Assembly: GCA_002479245.1 (NCBI GenBank)
Contig: DLMG01000325.1
Span: forward strand, 1 to 51,663
Reading direction: 5' to 3'
Length of the DNA: 51,663 nucleotides
Source: Verrucomicrobia subdivision 3 bacterium UBA7542
GTDB lineage: Bacteria; Verrucomicrobiota; Verrucomicrobiia; Limisphaerales; UBA11358
Both the position numbers and the translations under genes were made by a program. This document shows, one piece after another, positions 8,301-16,871 of this stretch (positions are counted from its first letter, which is position 1; the number at the start of each line of letters is the position of its first letter). The notes under the pieces are model-generated. The model was not told the DNA's origin. It worked only from the letters and a program-made list of their open reading frames with translations, and made no database searches.

Positions 8301-9056
8301 TTTATCGGGGTGTTGTCTTTAGGAATGATAACAATGGTTGCGGGAAGTGTTCGTGTCGTGGAAAAGCGAAGATTGCAGCAGCACCTTAAACGCTTGGAAC
8401 AGGAGCGGGTATTGGAACGGGAGCGCACGCGCATTGCCCAGGACCTGCACGACATCATGGGCGCCAAGCTGTGCCGGATTTCCTTTTTGAGCGAGCATGC
8501 CCGGCGTTCCGAAGAATTGCCGGCCGTACTTCAAGAGGAGATACGCTCCATTTCTGACGATTCTCGTGAAGTGCTTCAGTCGCTCGATGAAATGGTCTGG
8601 GCGGTTAATCCGGAAAAAGACACGCTCGATCATTTGGTTTCCTACATCGGTCAATATGCCCAGGAATATTTTCGGAGAACCGGCATCGAGTGCCAACTGG
8701 AATTCCCCGCCCAGGTGCCCATGCAGCCACTCTCATCGCAATCACGCCACCACTTGTTTTTAGCCGTCCATGAAGCGCTCACGAACATCCTCAAACACTC
8801 GGGAGCCACCCTGGCAAAAATCTCGATGGTCTGCCAGCACGCTGATTTTACCATATTAATTTCGGACAACGGGGCGGGTTTCGATCCGGTGTCCAGCGAA
8901 TCCGGTTCGCCGGGTTCAGCCGACGGATTTTGCAACGGCTTGGGCAACATGCGCCGGCGGTTGACCGAGTTGGGCGGGCGTTGTCTGGTGGAATCCCGGA
9001 TTGGTCACGGGACGACAATCCAATTTGTGCTTTCCTTGAACGGTTCGATACAGTAG
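5334..9056 (+). CDS. Membrane sensor histidine kinase with beta-propeller sensor (Reg_prop/Y_Y_Y/HisKA_3)
   Basis: From the ATG at 5334 it has 1240 residues. Order: signal peptide (LALALIAFAMLAW near 15-27); an unassigned extracytoplasmic domain (~33-245); a propeller of Reg_prop repeats (~250-870) with many LWVG/LWIGT motifs; a Y_Y_Y domain (~896-985); one membrane helix (~988-1008); HisKA_3 with DLHD, phospho-acceptor H1039; and an HATPase with N box HEALTNILKHSG, G1 DNGAGFD and G2 GLGNMRRRL. Such kinases usually sense extracellular glycans or their breakdown products. The NarL-type regulator starts 10 bases after the stop, so they form a pair. The carbohydrate genes downstream are the likely targets. 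In-frame ATGs at 5229 and 5277 exist, but the signal peptide favours 5334. The extra N-terminal domain is not a standard part of this family. Confidence 0.9.
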   Translation: MSFCIGIHEGGRALALALIAFAMLAWTDSSQAVLLWSDLGATQVHETGPGTDILGGVLQRNDSSTDTLYFKFHVDPVSDASTELYFAAFQLFEGNHERLAVGNALNAFAYSAFATGQTGQANQVIEYIDLKSSNPEPSGIGTFYIYELVHSGIERTIVFKVQYMAGGGDLVTVWLDPDLRPGATEANQPQSLTTQFKANASFDQIHLRHGGGGDGWIFSEMAIATAFDDFVNGNGSTTEGNGPGIGYGEVPFTFRSWQREQGLPENYVRALAQTRDGYLWVGSDDGVSRFDGVSFFSLGLQEGFQSGPVKVLFGDSRGALWIGSEGGGLSCWQGGKLITFTVRDGLPSDSITALAEDTKGRLWVGTQAGLAVLQNGRFTSLSGAAIFPGKPITTLFSDRKDTIWVGVAGVGVFSYLGDKFTQLRDPALDNLLQDPHCLLVDQAGRIWIGAGDSFVLCREGDQWRRFGIPRHLATRQISALAEEPDGTVWAGSVGEGLFQFKFGKLVAINASSGLSDNLVESLLIDREGKLWVGTHGGLNRISTRNLSVLSHNEGLGYGSVQGLAEVRPGVIWAAVPNEGVYCWDGQRFRRLMLSGLSSQEPRVNSLLLSRDGSCWVAGAGGLLQFKNPQAAEAEGGIPALTNFNITALGQGLKGGVWAGTREGELWHLSNGKWQAQTNCPRGHAITAIVPDADGALWIGTEGDGLSRFDEEASVQCEKVSGLPSGWIRTLCLDSRRTLWIGTAGGGLSRLQDKHIATFTMREGLPDNTISQIFEDDDGNLWLGGNRGIARVKKRDFDDLVAHKIPAVYPLVYSRADGMLSEECSGGFSPAGLRSKGGLLWFPTLKGIVVIDPHHAVSSPAPAVVLEQTLVDGVPELPVLDRDSDRISAKQEIAVSPMKSLSLAPGKHVLEFRYTGLSFDTPDRVRFRYRLEGLDQDWVEAGSRRVASYSFVPSGTYRFQVIACNGDGLWNETGASLSVMVRRHYWQSWWFIGVLSLGMITMVAGSVRVVEKRRLQQHLKRLEQERVLERERTRIAQDLHDIMGAKLCRISFLSEHARRSEELPAVLQEEIRSISDDSREVLQSLDEMVWAVNPEKDTLDHLVSYIGQYAQEYFRRTGIECQLEFPAQVPMQPLSSQSRHHLFLAVHEALTNILKHSGATLAKISMVCQHADFTILISDNGAGFDPVSSESGSPGSADGFCNGLGNMRRRLTELGGRCLVESRIGHGTTIQFVLSLNGSIQ

Positions 9057-9066
9057 GAATGAAAAA

Positions 9067-9690
9067 ATGATTTCCGTTTCAATCGTTGATGACGAAAAAA
9101 AGCTTTGCAAATCCATCGCTACTTTTCTGGACAGCTCAATGGGATTTCGTTGTCTCAGCATTTATGGAAGCGCCGAGGCCGCACTGAAACATCTGCCGGC
9201 GGACAGACCGGACGTTGTGTTGATGGACATCAACATGGCTGGCATGAATGGAATCGAATGTGTGAAGCAGCTCAAGGTTCTGGCCCCGCAAATTCAGATC
9301 TTGATGCTCACCGTCTATGAGGATACCGAGCAGATATTCAAGGCTTTGGCGGCGGGTGCCACGGGTTATCTGCTGAAACGGCTTGAGCCGGATGAACTGC
9401 TTCAGGCCATTCGCGACGTTCACGCCGGCGGTTCCCCGATGTCCAACTCCATTGCCCGCAAAGTGGTGGCATCATTTCAGGTAGCTAATGTGGCTGGTGA
9501 GAACAAGAATTTGCTGACGGCGCGCGAACAGGCGGTGCTGGATTGCTTGGCCCAGGGGCTGGCCTACAAACAAATCGGCGACCAGCTCAACATCAGTATC
9601 AACACCATTCGCACTCACCTCCGGCACATTTATGAGAAGCTTCACGTCCAGTCGCGGACCGAAGCGGTAGCGAAATACCTTGGACACTGA
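9067..9690 (+). CDS. NarL/LuxR-family response regulator
   Basis: A 207-residue two-domain regulator. The receiver has the acidic pair VDDE near the start, phospho-acceptor D54 in VVLMDINMAGMNG, and the conserved Lys in ATGYLLKR. A LuxR-type helix-turn-helix follows at ~148-207, with LTAREQAVLDCLAQG and ISINTIRTHLRHIYEKLHV. It is 10 bases downstream of the sensor kinase and is almost certainly its partner. By position it probably controls the starch/pectin genes that follow; no binding site was identified. The receiver is complete, in contrast to the regulator at 31539-32873, which is similar over the same two domains but lacks the key Asp and Lys. Confidence 0.95.
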   Translation: MISVSIVDDEKKLCKSIATFLDSSMGFRCLSIYGSAEAALKHLPADRPDVVLMDINMAGMNGIECVKQLKVLAPQIQILMLTVYEDTEQIFKALAAGATGYLLKRLEPDELLQAIRDVHAGGSPMSNSIARKVVASFQVANVAGENKNLLTAREQAVLDCLAQGLAYKQIGDQLNISINTIRTHLRHIYEKLHVQSRTEAVAKYLGH

Positions 9691-9975
9691 TTTGGCGTGG
9701 CTTGGGTCACTTCCGAAATCGTCCTTTTCGAATGTAATAAATCTTCAAGCGTTCTTCTTTGAAGTTTCTTGACCGCAGGCAAATCAAGGTCAACACGGGC
9801 AATAATCTTGCAGAGACCATTTTTGGCCATGCACAATTCATGCGATGGCAGCCCAAGTTTTTCCGTGGTAAAATTTCTTCAGTAATCCCATTGCGATTTG
9901 GCGGCTTAACCAGCCCAAAGATCACGGTGAGGCCGCTAAAACAAAAAACCTGAACAAAACAAACCGAGTAAAATT

Positions 9976-11946
9976 ATGAAACGAAACCTGCTAACCTCCG
10001 CTTGGGCCGGGCTTTTGCTCTGCGCAGCCGGAATAATGACCGCTCAGGCTCAAAACACCTATGTCACCTTCAGCGTGGATATGTCCTCGAACCTCGTCGC
10101 TGGAACCTTCAACCCGGCAGTGCCGGCGTATGTTGGGGGGACTCCATACGGCGGGACTGGATCGGATACAGTTTATGCCCGCGGAATTTTTAACGGATGG
10201 GCTAATACGGGGTTACAGTTGTTTCAAGTCGGCAACAGCGCGGTTTATACAAACACTACGGATGACAACGCTGCACAAGATCAAAGTGACGGGAACATGA
10301 ATTGGCAATATGATGCTTACGAGAACGGCGCTCTCACCGATGAAGGCTCGTCAGATTATGCAAACCGAATGGCATATCTGCCTAAAGGCAACAATGCCAG
10401 CCTTGTGCTGCCAACTGCATTTTTTAATGATGGTGGACCCGCTACAACAAACATCATAACGTTTCAAGTTGATATGTCCGAACAGATTCAGCTTGGCCAA
10501 TTTCACCCAAGCAGTGGCGACTACGTCGTCGTCGCGGGTAGCTATCAGAACTTTGTTCCAGGGAGTCCAAGTGCATTGGTGTTAACCAACAACCCAAACA
10601 TTCTAATAACGAATAATAATTTCAATCCACCAGTGGTTGAGTCCAACGTCTGGGAGGGAAGTGCTGCAATCAGCACGGATTCGTCCAGGCCAGTGGCGAC
10701 AGTCAATTGTGGGCAGGAATTTAAATATGTGATTATGCCGGAATACAATTGGGATAGTCCGCAATATCCCAATCAGGATCCTGATAGTGGAAACCGGTTT
10801 TACACGATGAGCGGCAACCAAACCCTGCCGTTGGTAAACTTTAATGATTCAGTCCCTACTTATCTTGCCACAGTGAACCTTAATTTAGACATGTCGGAAG
10901 TAGCTCAAGCTGATCTCAACTTCGAGCCCGGCACCGTGACTGTATGGGGAACCTTTAACGGCTGGTCTGGTGGCGTTCAAATGATCAACAATCCGCTCGC
11001 CGCGAACACTAATTTGTATCGGGCTACCATCACCATGAGCGAAGGCATTCCATATGTTGCGCAATTTAGATATACGAACTCTTATACCGGCGGCTGGGTG
11101 TATGACTATGGCCAGGATGGCGGCCCAAACCCTGCCAACAACAATAATTTTAGACATAACCTTTATGTGCCGATTACCAGCACTCCCGTGACAACCAACT
11201 TTAGCTTTTTCTTTGATGACATCAGCACTAACGACGTGTTGACAGTTCCCACGGCGGTGCAGTTCAGCGTGGATATGAATGGTGCGGTCGGAAATGATGG
11301 GCATGTGTTCGTTTCAAGCGATGGTCTCTATATCAATGGCATGTTCACTGTTCCACAGTCTGAGCCTATCGGCGGCTTTCTTCAAAACTGGTATGCTTGG
11401 ACATCCGGCGCCAATCCGGTTTCGGCCCCGGCGGGATATCAAATGATGGAGGTAGGGTCAACGACAGTTTATACCAACACCATCATCATACCTGCGGGAA
11501 CGCCGGTGGGGTTAAGCTACCAGTATGGCATAGATATTGGCAGCCAAAACGGCGGTCCAGTACAGGACGAGGCGGCTGCAGGAACTGTTCACTATCGCGT
11601 GGTGCGTTCACAGCAATTCAATCCGTATGTGATGGCGACGGATACGTTTACCAGTACTCCGTATGAGGAGCCGATTTTCAGCAACGGCAACATTGGCGCC
11701 TGGGGCAGCACTGCGGGTGGCAATCTGACTGTGGGAGCACCGGTGGCCGGCGCCGTGCCGGTGACGTGGCTTGGTCGTCCGGGTGCCCAGTTGCAATTCG
11801 CGAGCAGCCTTAACGGTGCCTGGCAGAGTATTCCGGCAACCGACGGCACTACTTGGACTGCAGGCTCCAGTTCAACCAATGGTTTCGTAAGTGTCACGAA
11901 CTGGCCGGCCAGCGGTAATACGTTCTTCCGCTTGGTTAAGCCTTAA
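9976..11946 (+). CDS. Secreted protein with four starch-binding-like modules
   Basis: A 656-residue exported protein with a signal peptide (cleavage probably after MTAQA, ~26). It is built from four repeats of about 110-135 residues, each opening with a strand of the type TFSVDMS: near 30, 160, 300 and 427. Several contain GTFNGW or GSYQNF, the pattern of starch-binding (CBM20/CBM48-like) folds. No catalytic domain is visible. The last ~80 residues form a separate module ending NTFFRLVKP, also seen in other secreted proteins here. It lies between the kinase/regulator pair and two GH13 enzymes, so a role as a surface or secreted starch-binding protein is plausible but inferred. A strong terminator follows. 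Confidence 0.75.
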   Translation: MKRNLLTSAWAGLLLCAAGIMTAQAQNTYVTFSVDMSSNLVAGTFNPAVPAYVGGTPYGGTGSDTVYARGIFNGWANTGLQLFQVGNSAVYTNTTDDNAAQDQSDGNMNWQYDAYENGALTDEGSSDYANRMAYLPKGNNASLVLPTAFFNDGGPATTNIITFQVDMSEQIQLGQFHPSSGDYVVVAGSYQNFVPGSPSALVLTNNPNILITNNNFNPPVVESNVWEGSAAISTDSSRPVATVNCGQEFKYVIMPEYNWDSPQYPNQDPDSGNRFYTMSGNQTLPLVNFNDSVPTYLATVNLNLDMSEVAQADLNFEPGTVTVWGTFNGWSGGVQMINNPLAANTNLYRATITMSEGIPYVAQFRYTNSYTGGWVYDYGQDGGPNPANNNNFRHNLYVPITSTPVTTNFSFFFDDISTNDVLTVPTAVQFSVDMNGAVGNDGHVFVSSDGLYINGMFTVPQSEPIGGFLQNWYAWTSGANPVSAPAGYQMMEVGSTTVYTNTIIIPAGTPVGLSYQYGIDIGSQNGGPVQDEAAAGTVHYRVVRSQQFNPYVMATDTFTSTPYEEPIFSNGNIGAWGSTAGGNLTVGAPVAGAVPVTWLGRPGAQLQFASSLNGAWQSIPATDGTTWTAGSSSTNGFVSVTNWPASGNTFFRLVKP

Positions 11947-11971
11947 GGTTGGTTAGGGGCATGGACAACGT

Positions 11972-12012
11972 CCGCCCAACCGTGCGAAAGGACGGTTGGG
12001 CGGGTTTGATTT
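11972..12012 (+). terminator. Rho-independent terminator after the starch-binding-like gene
   Basis: Bases 11972-11983 (CCGCCCAACCGT) pair perfectly with 11992-12003 over 12 bp around an 8-nt loop, and the T-rich stretch GTTTGATTT follows. It begins 26 bases after the stop of the preceding gene and separates it from the prepilin-like gene. Confidence 0.85.
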
Positions 12013-12047
12013 AGGATTCGGCGATAAAACAGGATAACAGCCTATAT

Positions 12048-12947
12048 ATGAAAAGTCGTCGCGCAGGATTCACGTTGATAGAGTTGTTGGTGGTGATCGC
12101 CATCATTGCCATTCTGGCCGCCATGTTGCTGCCGGTTTTGAATAAGGCCAAGATAAGGGCCGTGGCCGCTGAATGCATGAGCAATAACAAACAACTTGAT
12201 TTGGCTTGGGTTATGTATTCAGGTGATTTCACTGATCATTTGGCGATCAATTGTGACCCACGCGTAGTGACAGGGGGTTCAACGGTGTTCCCATATCCGA
12301 GTGGTGGGCAGTCTTGGATTACTGGCGTGATGGATTGGAGCACGAGCCAGGCAAATACCAACACGACTTATCTTACAGACGATAAACACTCACTCTTGGG
12401 AAGCTATCTGGGTCGGTCGGCGAAGGTTTTTGCCTGTCCCGCGGCCAATTATGTCAATTCAGATATGAGCAAGATTGGCTGGGATCACCGCGCCCGGAGC
12501 GTGGCTATGGACGGCTCGGTGGGAGATGGTTACAAATTCGGCCAAACACCTGGCGCACCACCTCCTGGTGGCGGTGGCCCCCCTTTTGGTTGGACATCCT
12601 TTTATTATGCAAAAAAATCCACGGACTTTCACACTCCCGGCCCAAGCGATGTCTGGGTGTTCTCCGATGAGCATCCCGACAGCATTGACGATGCGATTAT
12701 GTATACAGCTACCTATCCATTTTCCGAACTTGTAGAACTACCCGGCTGTCAACATGGCGGTGCCTGCGGAATGGCCTTTGCCGACGGCCACGCGGAAATT
12801 CACAAATGGATCGGGCCGCTCATGGCCGCCCACCAGTCAGTCGACTTAACTCTACTACCAAATACTTGGATTAATCAACAAACTTCACCAGTTGGTGTAA
12901 ACGACCCAGATATACTTTATTTCGCTGCGCACACGCCGATAAATTGA
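12048..12947 (+). CDS. Prepilin-like secreted protein with H-X9-DG tail
   Basis: A 299-residue protein with a type IV prepilin N-terminus: a short basic leader MKSRRAG, the processing site [23 protein letters not shown], and the hydrophobic helix. The C-terminal part carries [21 protein letters not shown], the H-X9-DG signature of the large verrucomicrobial/planctomycete family of pseudopilin-like proteins. These are processed by a prepilin peptidase and are thought to pass through a type II secretion-like system; individual roles are unknown. It sits between carbohydrate genes and may act as an exported accessory to them. A second full-length member lies at 28134-29015 and a fragment at 29524-29679. 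Confidence 0.9.
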   Translation: MKSRRAGFTLIELLVVIAIIAILAAMLLPVLNKAKIRAVAAECMSNNKQLDLAWVMYSGDFTDHLAINCDPRVVTGGSTVFPYPSGGQSWITGVMDWSTSQANTNTTYLTDDKHSLLGSYLGRSAKVFACPAANYVNSDMSKIGWDHRARSVAMDGSVGDGYKFGQTPGAPPPGGGGPPFGWTSFYYAKKSTDFHTPGPSDVWVFSDEHPDSIDDAIMYTATYPFSELVELPGCQHGGACGMAFADGHAEIHKWIGPLMAAHQSVDLTLLPNTWINQQTSPVGVNDPDILYFAAHTPIN

Positions 12948-13036
12948 TTTGCTTGTGCTGTCTCATTTTGCTATCCCCAATTTTTTCGTATATTCGTGCG
13001 GTTGCAGCAAAATTCTTTGAACTTCAACTTCCAACT

Positions 13037-14455
13037 ATGAAATTTCACCCTTTGAGAAAAATCTCCGTGACATTCGCCGCCGCGCTCGTTTTGGTTTCAA
13101 TGCGCGTCTGGGCCGAGGTGGATGTTTCCGGCATCACCGCCCGCCCTTCGCCCGACTGGCTCCGCAGCGGCACCATTTACGAAATTTTTCCGCGCGATTT
13201 TTCCGTGGCTGGTAACCTCAACGGCGTCACCGCCAAACTCGACGAGTTGCACAGCCTCGGCGTGAACATCCTGTGGACGATGCCGATTCATCCCATCGGC
13301 GAAAAATTCCGCAAGGGCGAATTTGGCAGTCCCTATTCCATCAAGGATTATTACGCCGTTGATCCAAATTATGGCACGGTGAACGATTACAAGCGGCTTG
13401 TTTCCGAGGCGCACAAACGTGGCATGAAAGTCATCATGGACCTGGTCGCGGACCACACCGCGTGGGACAGCGTGATGATGAAGTCCCCGGAATTTTACAA
13501 ACATGACGCCCAGGGAAAGATGATGCCACCGGTGCCGGAATGGACGGATGTGGCCGCTATAAATTATGGCAGTCCGGCGTTGCGCCAATACATGATCGCG
13601 ATGCTCAAATACTGGATTCAAACGTGCGACGTGGACGGATTTCGCTGCGACGCTGCCGCAATGGTACCGACGGGTTTTTGGGTGCAGGCGCGCGCTACGC
13701 TGGAAAAAATCAAGCCGGACATCATGCTGCTCGCCGAAGCCAGCAAACCGGAATTGCTCACGAACGTGTTCGACATTGATTACTCCTGGCCATTGCTTTC
13801 AACGATGAATGACATTTTTATCCACAACGCGCCCGCGTCGGACATCCGGCGTTCGTGGGAGGACAGCCGGCTGCGATTTCCCAAGGGTGCGTTGCACATG
13901 CGGATTTCCGACGACCATGACGAATCCCGCGCCGTCGCTCGCTATGGTCTTAATGGGGCGCTCGCCGCATCTGTGCTCATGTTCACGCTCGACGGTGTGC
14001 CGCTCATTTACAACGGCATGGAAGTCGGTGATGCCACCGAATCCGGCGGCGACGCGCTCTTCGACAAGCAGAACATTTTCTGGCACCCGAAGGAACGCCC
14101 GGAGTTGCGCAGCATCTATCACGACCTGATTCAACTCCGCCATCAATACGCCGCACTCCACAATTCGCGCGTGGATTGGCTGCACAACTCGGACGAAACC
14201 AAGCTCGTCACCTTTCTGCGCGCCGACGATAAGGATGAACTGCTCGTCGTCATCAATTTTTCCAACCGCCCGCTCACCGACAAGGTGGACTTGAAAAACG
14301 TGGATGGCTTTGTGCCGGTGAAAATTTCCGGCGTGCAGAGTTCCGATGGCGGCCCGCTGCCGATGTCTCACCTGAACGGCTTTGAATGGCGCATCTATCA
14401 TCGCGCGTCTATTTCAATGCATCCTGTGCCAGGACTTGCCGTTAATGAGCATTAA
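13037..14455 (+). CDS. Secreted GH13 alpha-amylase-family enzyme
   Basis: A 472-residue exported enzyme of the alpha-amylase family. The ATG at 13037 puts a signal peptide first (ISVTFAAALVLVSMRVWA). An upstream in-frame ATG at 12944 overlaps the previous stop and would bury the signal peptide. GH13 residues are clear: DGFRCDAA with nucleophile D205, LLAEAS with acid/base E234, and SDDHDES with transition-state stabiliser D295. MDLVADHTAWD is region I. After the barrel comes a short beta domain (ELLVVINFSNRPL). It should hydrolyse or transfer alpha-glucans; the product cannot be told from sequence. It is compact compared with the larger GH13 at 20938 and has no binding module of its own. Confidence 0.92.
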   Translation: MKFHPLRKISVTFAAALVLVSMRVWAEVDVSGITARPSPDWLRSGTIYEIFPRDFSVAGNLNGVTAKLDELHSLGVNILWTMPIHPIGEKFRKGEFGSPYSIKDYYAVDPNYGTVNDYKRLVSEAHKRGMKVIMDLVADHTAWDSVMMKSPEFYKHDAQGKMMPPVPEWTDVAAINYGSPALRQYMIAMLKYWIQTCDVDGFRCDAAAMVPTGFWVQARATLEKIKPDIMLLAEASKPELLTNVFDIDYSWPLLSTMNDIFIHNAPASDIRRSWEDSRLRFPKGALHMRISDDHDESRAVARYGLNGALAASVLMFTLDGVPLIYNGMEVGDATESGGDALFDKQNIFWHPKERPELRSIYHDLIQLRHQYAALHNSRVDWLHNSDETKLVTFLRADDKDELLVVINFSNRPLTDKVDLKNVDGFVPVKISGVQSSDGGPLPMSHLNGFEWRIYHRASISMHPVPGLAVNEH

Positions 14456-14466
14456 AAATTGTTAAA

Positions 14467-15222
14467 ATGAATAATTGTCAAAAGTTCCGATTTTTTTTGC
14501 TGATGACCATTGGCGAACTGGCTGCATCTGCTTATGCACAAGTAATAGTTGGCGGAACTTTGAGCAGTTCAGAAGAGTACGGTGCTTCATTGGCCACTCA
14601 AACGATCAACACCGGTTTTGGCGACAACACCTCATCAAGTGGTACGTCAAGCGGCGGCTCGGGACTGGATGCCGTTTATACTGTGGCGACCAATGGATAT
14701 CTCTACCTGTTTATCGCCGGCAATCTTCAAGCCAATGGCAACAACATTGATGTTTTCATCGCCGATGGACAAGCGGGTGGCCAGCAGGTTCTGGAAATTG
14801 GCGGTTCCCCGGGAGATGCGGGCATGAACGGCTCGACCTTTAGCACGGGCTTTAATCCCAATCTCATGTTTACTTTCACAAACAGCGCCACCGTTCTTTC
14901 TGTTGACCAGGTTGTTTTATCAGGCAGTTCCGGCACCGAGTCACACCTTGGCAACGTTACCTTGAGCGGTGGTGTTGGCAACAACCAGAACCTCGGCGGC
15001 ACCGGCATCGCCGTTGGATTTAACAATGTGAACACAGCGGGCGTGAATGGAAACAGCGGGACAGCCGCCAATCCGACTGCCGCAAACGCCGTGACGAATG
15101 GTCTTGAGTTGGGCATTCCACTTTCTGCGCTGGGTAATTCCACCGGCTCCGTCCAGGTGCTGGTTTGTATCAACGGGAGCAGCTTTGTCTATCTGTCAAA
15201 TCAGTTCATTCACGGTTTTTAA
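14467..15222 (+). CDS. Secreted protein of unknown function, Gly/Asn/Ser-rich
   Basis: Not recognised as a characterised family. The 251-residue protein has a signal peptide (FFLLMTIGELAASAYAQ) and a low-complexity beta-type sequence with many G, N, S and T residues. It includes a repeated VFIADGQ/VLVCINGS style, as in secreted choice-of-anchor proteins. It begins 11 bases after the GH13 gene and probably shares its transcript. The C-terminus, NQFIHGF, is abrupt and has no anchor or sorting motif, so the gene may have lost its 3' end; the bases after the stop were not recognisable as a continuation in any frame. Confidence 0.6.
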   Translation: MNNCQKFRFFLLMTIGELAASAYAQVIVGGTLSSSEEYGASLATQTINTGFGDNTSSSGTSSGGSGLDAVYTVATNGYLYLFIAGNLQANGNNIDVFIADGQAGGQQVLEIGGSPGDAGMNGSTFSTGFNPNLMFTFTNSATVLSVDQVVLSGSSGTESHLGNVTLSGGVGNNQNLGGTGIAVGFNNVNTAGVNGNSGTAANPTAANAVTNGLELGIPLSALGNSTGSVQVLVCINGSSFVYLSNQFIHGF

Positions 15223-15417
15223 GAATTTCGCCGCTGCCCGAGTGTCGAAAGGCAGTCCTTGGAAGTTGCAAAACGCATGGTGGACGGATTCAAATGATCA
15301 CACTATTGAAGAATATCCTATTCAAGGGACATTTGTCTTGAAGCCTCTTAAGTAGCTAGAAACACGAGATGTTGATATTCAAAGAGTTATGAATTTCAAG
15401 CTGCTTGTGTCATTGCC

Positions 15418-15440
15418 CCGCCTCGGAGGCGGTTGGTTTG
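15418..15440 (+). terminator. Possible terminator upstream of the first GH28-type gene
   Basis: CCGCCT (15418-15423) pairs with AGGCGG (15427-15432) around a 3-nt loop, followed by TTGGTTTG. The stem is short and the T-run interrupted. The region 15223-15475 otherwise contains no gene that I can support. Confidence 0.45.
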
Positions 15441-15475
15441 CTAATAAGTAAAAGTTAACAAATTAAAAAACAGCC

Positions 15476-16864
15476 ATGGTTAAAAAAATCATCTTCAGTG
15501 CAGCCATTTGTTTTGGGTTGTTGCATTCATTGCAATCCGAGGAAGTCAGGTCGACAATTGTCACTTATCCGACACCTACAAATCTTGTAACCAGCCCGAT
15601 TTTTACCGTGAAGGTCAATGCCACTGATGTGTGGACGGAACAAGTCGGTGGTGACGGCATGGAAGGCCTGAATGTGGCCAATTTCTCGTGTTCCGGACCG
15701 CAGACGATTAAATTAACTGCGCCGTCAAATATCTCATCTTATGTAATTCGGCCAAAAAGTAGAGGTATTGTTGCAAAGGTAAACGGGCGGTGTATTACTT
15801 TTACCATTCCGGGTCCGCAGAAGCTTTACATAGAAATTGACAGTTTGCCTCATCTGGCTATTTTTGCCAATCCATTGGAAATCAATCCGCCAAAACAGGG
15901 TGATGCCGGTGTGGTATATTATGGACCTGGCACTTACGATGTGGGAGCAATTAACCTGCAAAGCAATCAGACGATATACATTGCCGGCGGCGCAGTTGTA
16001 AATGCCAACATCCGTGGCACTAATCTTCAAAATGTCAGGATCCTTGGCCGTGGTATCCTCAACGGAAGCGTAAGGATATCCAGCACTACCAACCTTGAAG
16101 TTGATGGCATTTTCATCCGTCATAGTGGTCGAGGATGGGTGAATACCCTCACCGATTGCGCTCACAGCGTCTATCGTGATGTAAAGGTATTCAGCTACGG
16201 CACAATCTGGGGCACAGATGGCATTGACCCGGTATCTTGCACGGATTTCACCATCGATGATTGCTTCCTTCGCTGTCGCGATGATTGTGTTTCAATTAAA
16301 TCGTCGGATGAAAATCACATTACGGATTCAATTACCGTGACGAATTGCGCAATGGTGGGTTGGTCTCACAGCGATGGAATTACCCTGGGTTTCAATTTGG
16401 AAGGTTTGGTGCAGAACGTTCTGGTGCAAAATTGCGATATTCTCTATGCCCGGGGACAGGGACATACCGGCGGGCATTCGGCGTTCAGTATTGTTTGCGA
16501 CAATCACGGTGAAGTCCGGAACATACGTTTCGAAGACATCCGGGTGGAAGAGAGCATTGAAATAAAGAACCTTGAACTGATCGTTACCGAAGCCCAAAGG
16601 TATGGACAAAGAAATCCCAGGCCGGGTCATATCAAGGGAGTTTATCTTAAAAACATTCAATGGGAGAATGCCGATAAGCCGTTCGTTATCGCCGGCATTC
16701 CTTTCAATAACCATATGGTCGAAGATGTGACCTTTGATAACTGCCGCGTAGCTGGCAAGCTTCTTACCAACCCTACCGATGCGGATTTTCAAATTGAATT
16801 CGCGAGAGACATTAAATTTATTCCATCAACAAAAATGACCAAGAAGATTCGATCAAACGAATAA
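15476..16864 (+). CDS. Secreted right-handed beta-helix hydrolase, GH28-like
   Basis: A 462-residue exported protein (signal peptide ~1-21). An N-terminal beta domain (~25-140) precedes a right-handed parallel beta-helix. The helix carries the GH28-like acidic set: D248 in GTDGIDP and the adjacent pair D269/D270 in CRDDCVSIKS, with GHTGG and GHIKG further on at positions where polygalacturonases have His and Arg/Lys residues. The N-terminal domain plus helix also recalls GH49 dextranase/isopullulanase, so pectin and alpha-glucan substrates are both possible; GH28-like is the cautious call. The next GH28-type gene starts 7 bases after its stop, indicating one operon. Confidence 0.8.
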   Translation: MVKKIIFSAAICFGLLHSLQSEEVRSTIVTYPTPTNLVTSPIFTVKVNATDVWTEQVGGDGMEGLNVANFSCSGPQTIKLTAPSNISSYVIRPKSRGIVAKVNGRCITFTIPGPQKLYIEIDSLPHLAIFANPLEINPPKQGDAGVVYYGPGTYDVGAINLQSNQTIYIAGGAVVNANIRGTNLQNVRILGRGILNGSVRISSTTNLEVDGIFIRHSGRGWVNTLTDCAHSVYRDVKVFSYGTIWGTDGIDPVSCTDFTIDDCFLRCRDDCVSIKSSDENHITDSITVTNCAMVGWSHSDGITLGFNLEGLVQNVLVQNCDILYARGQGHTGGHSAFSIVCDNHGEVRNIRFEDIRVEESIEIKNLELIVTEAQRYGQRNPRPGHIKGVYLKNIQWENADKPFVIAGIPFNNHMVEDVTFDNCRVAGKLLTNPTDADFQIEFARDIKFIPSTKMTKKIRSNE

Positions 16865-16871
16865 AATCATT

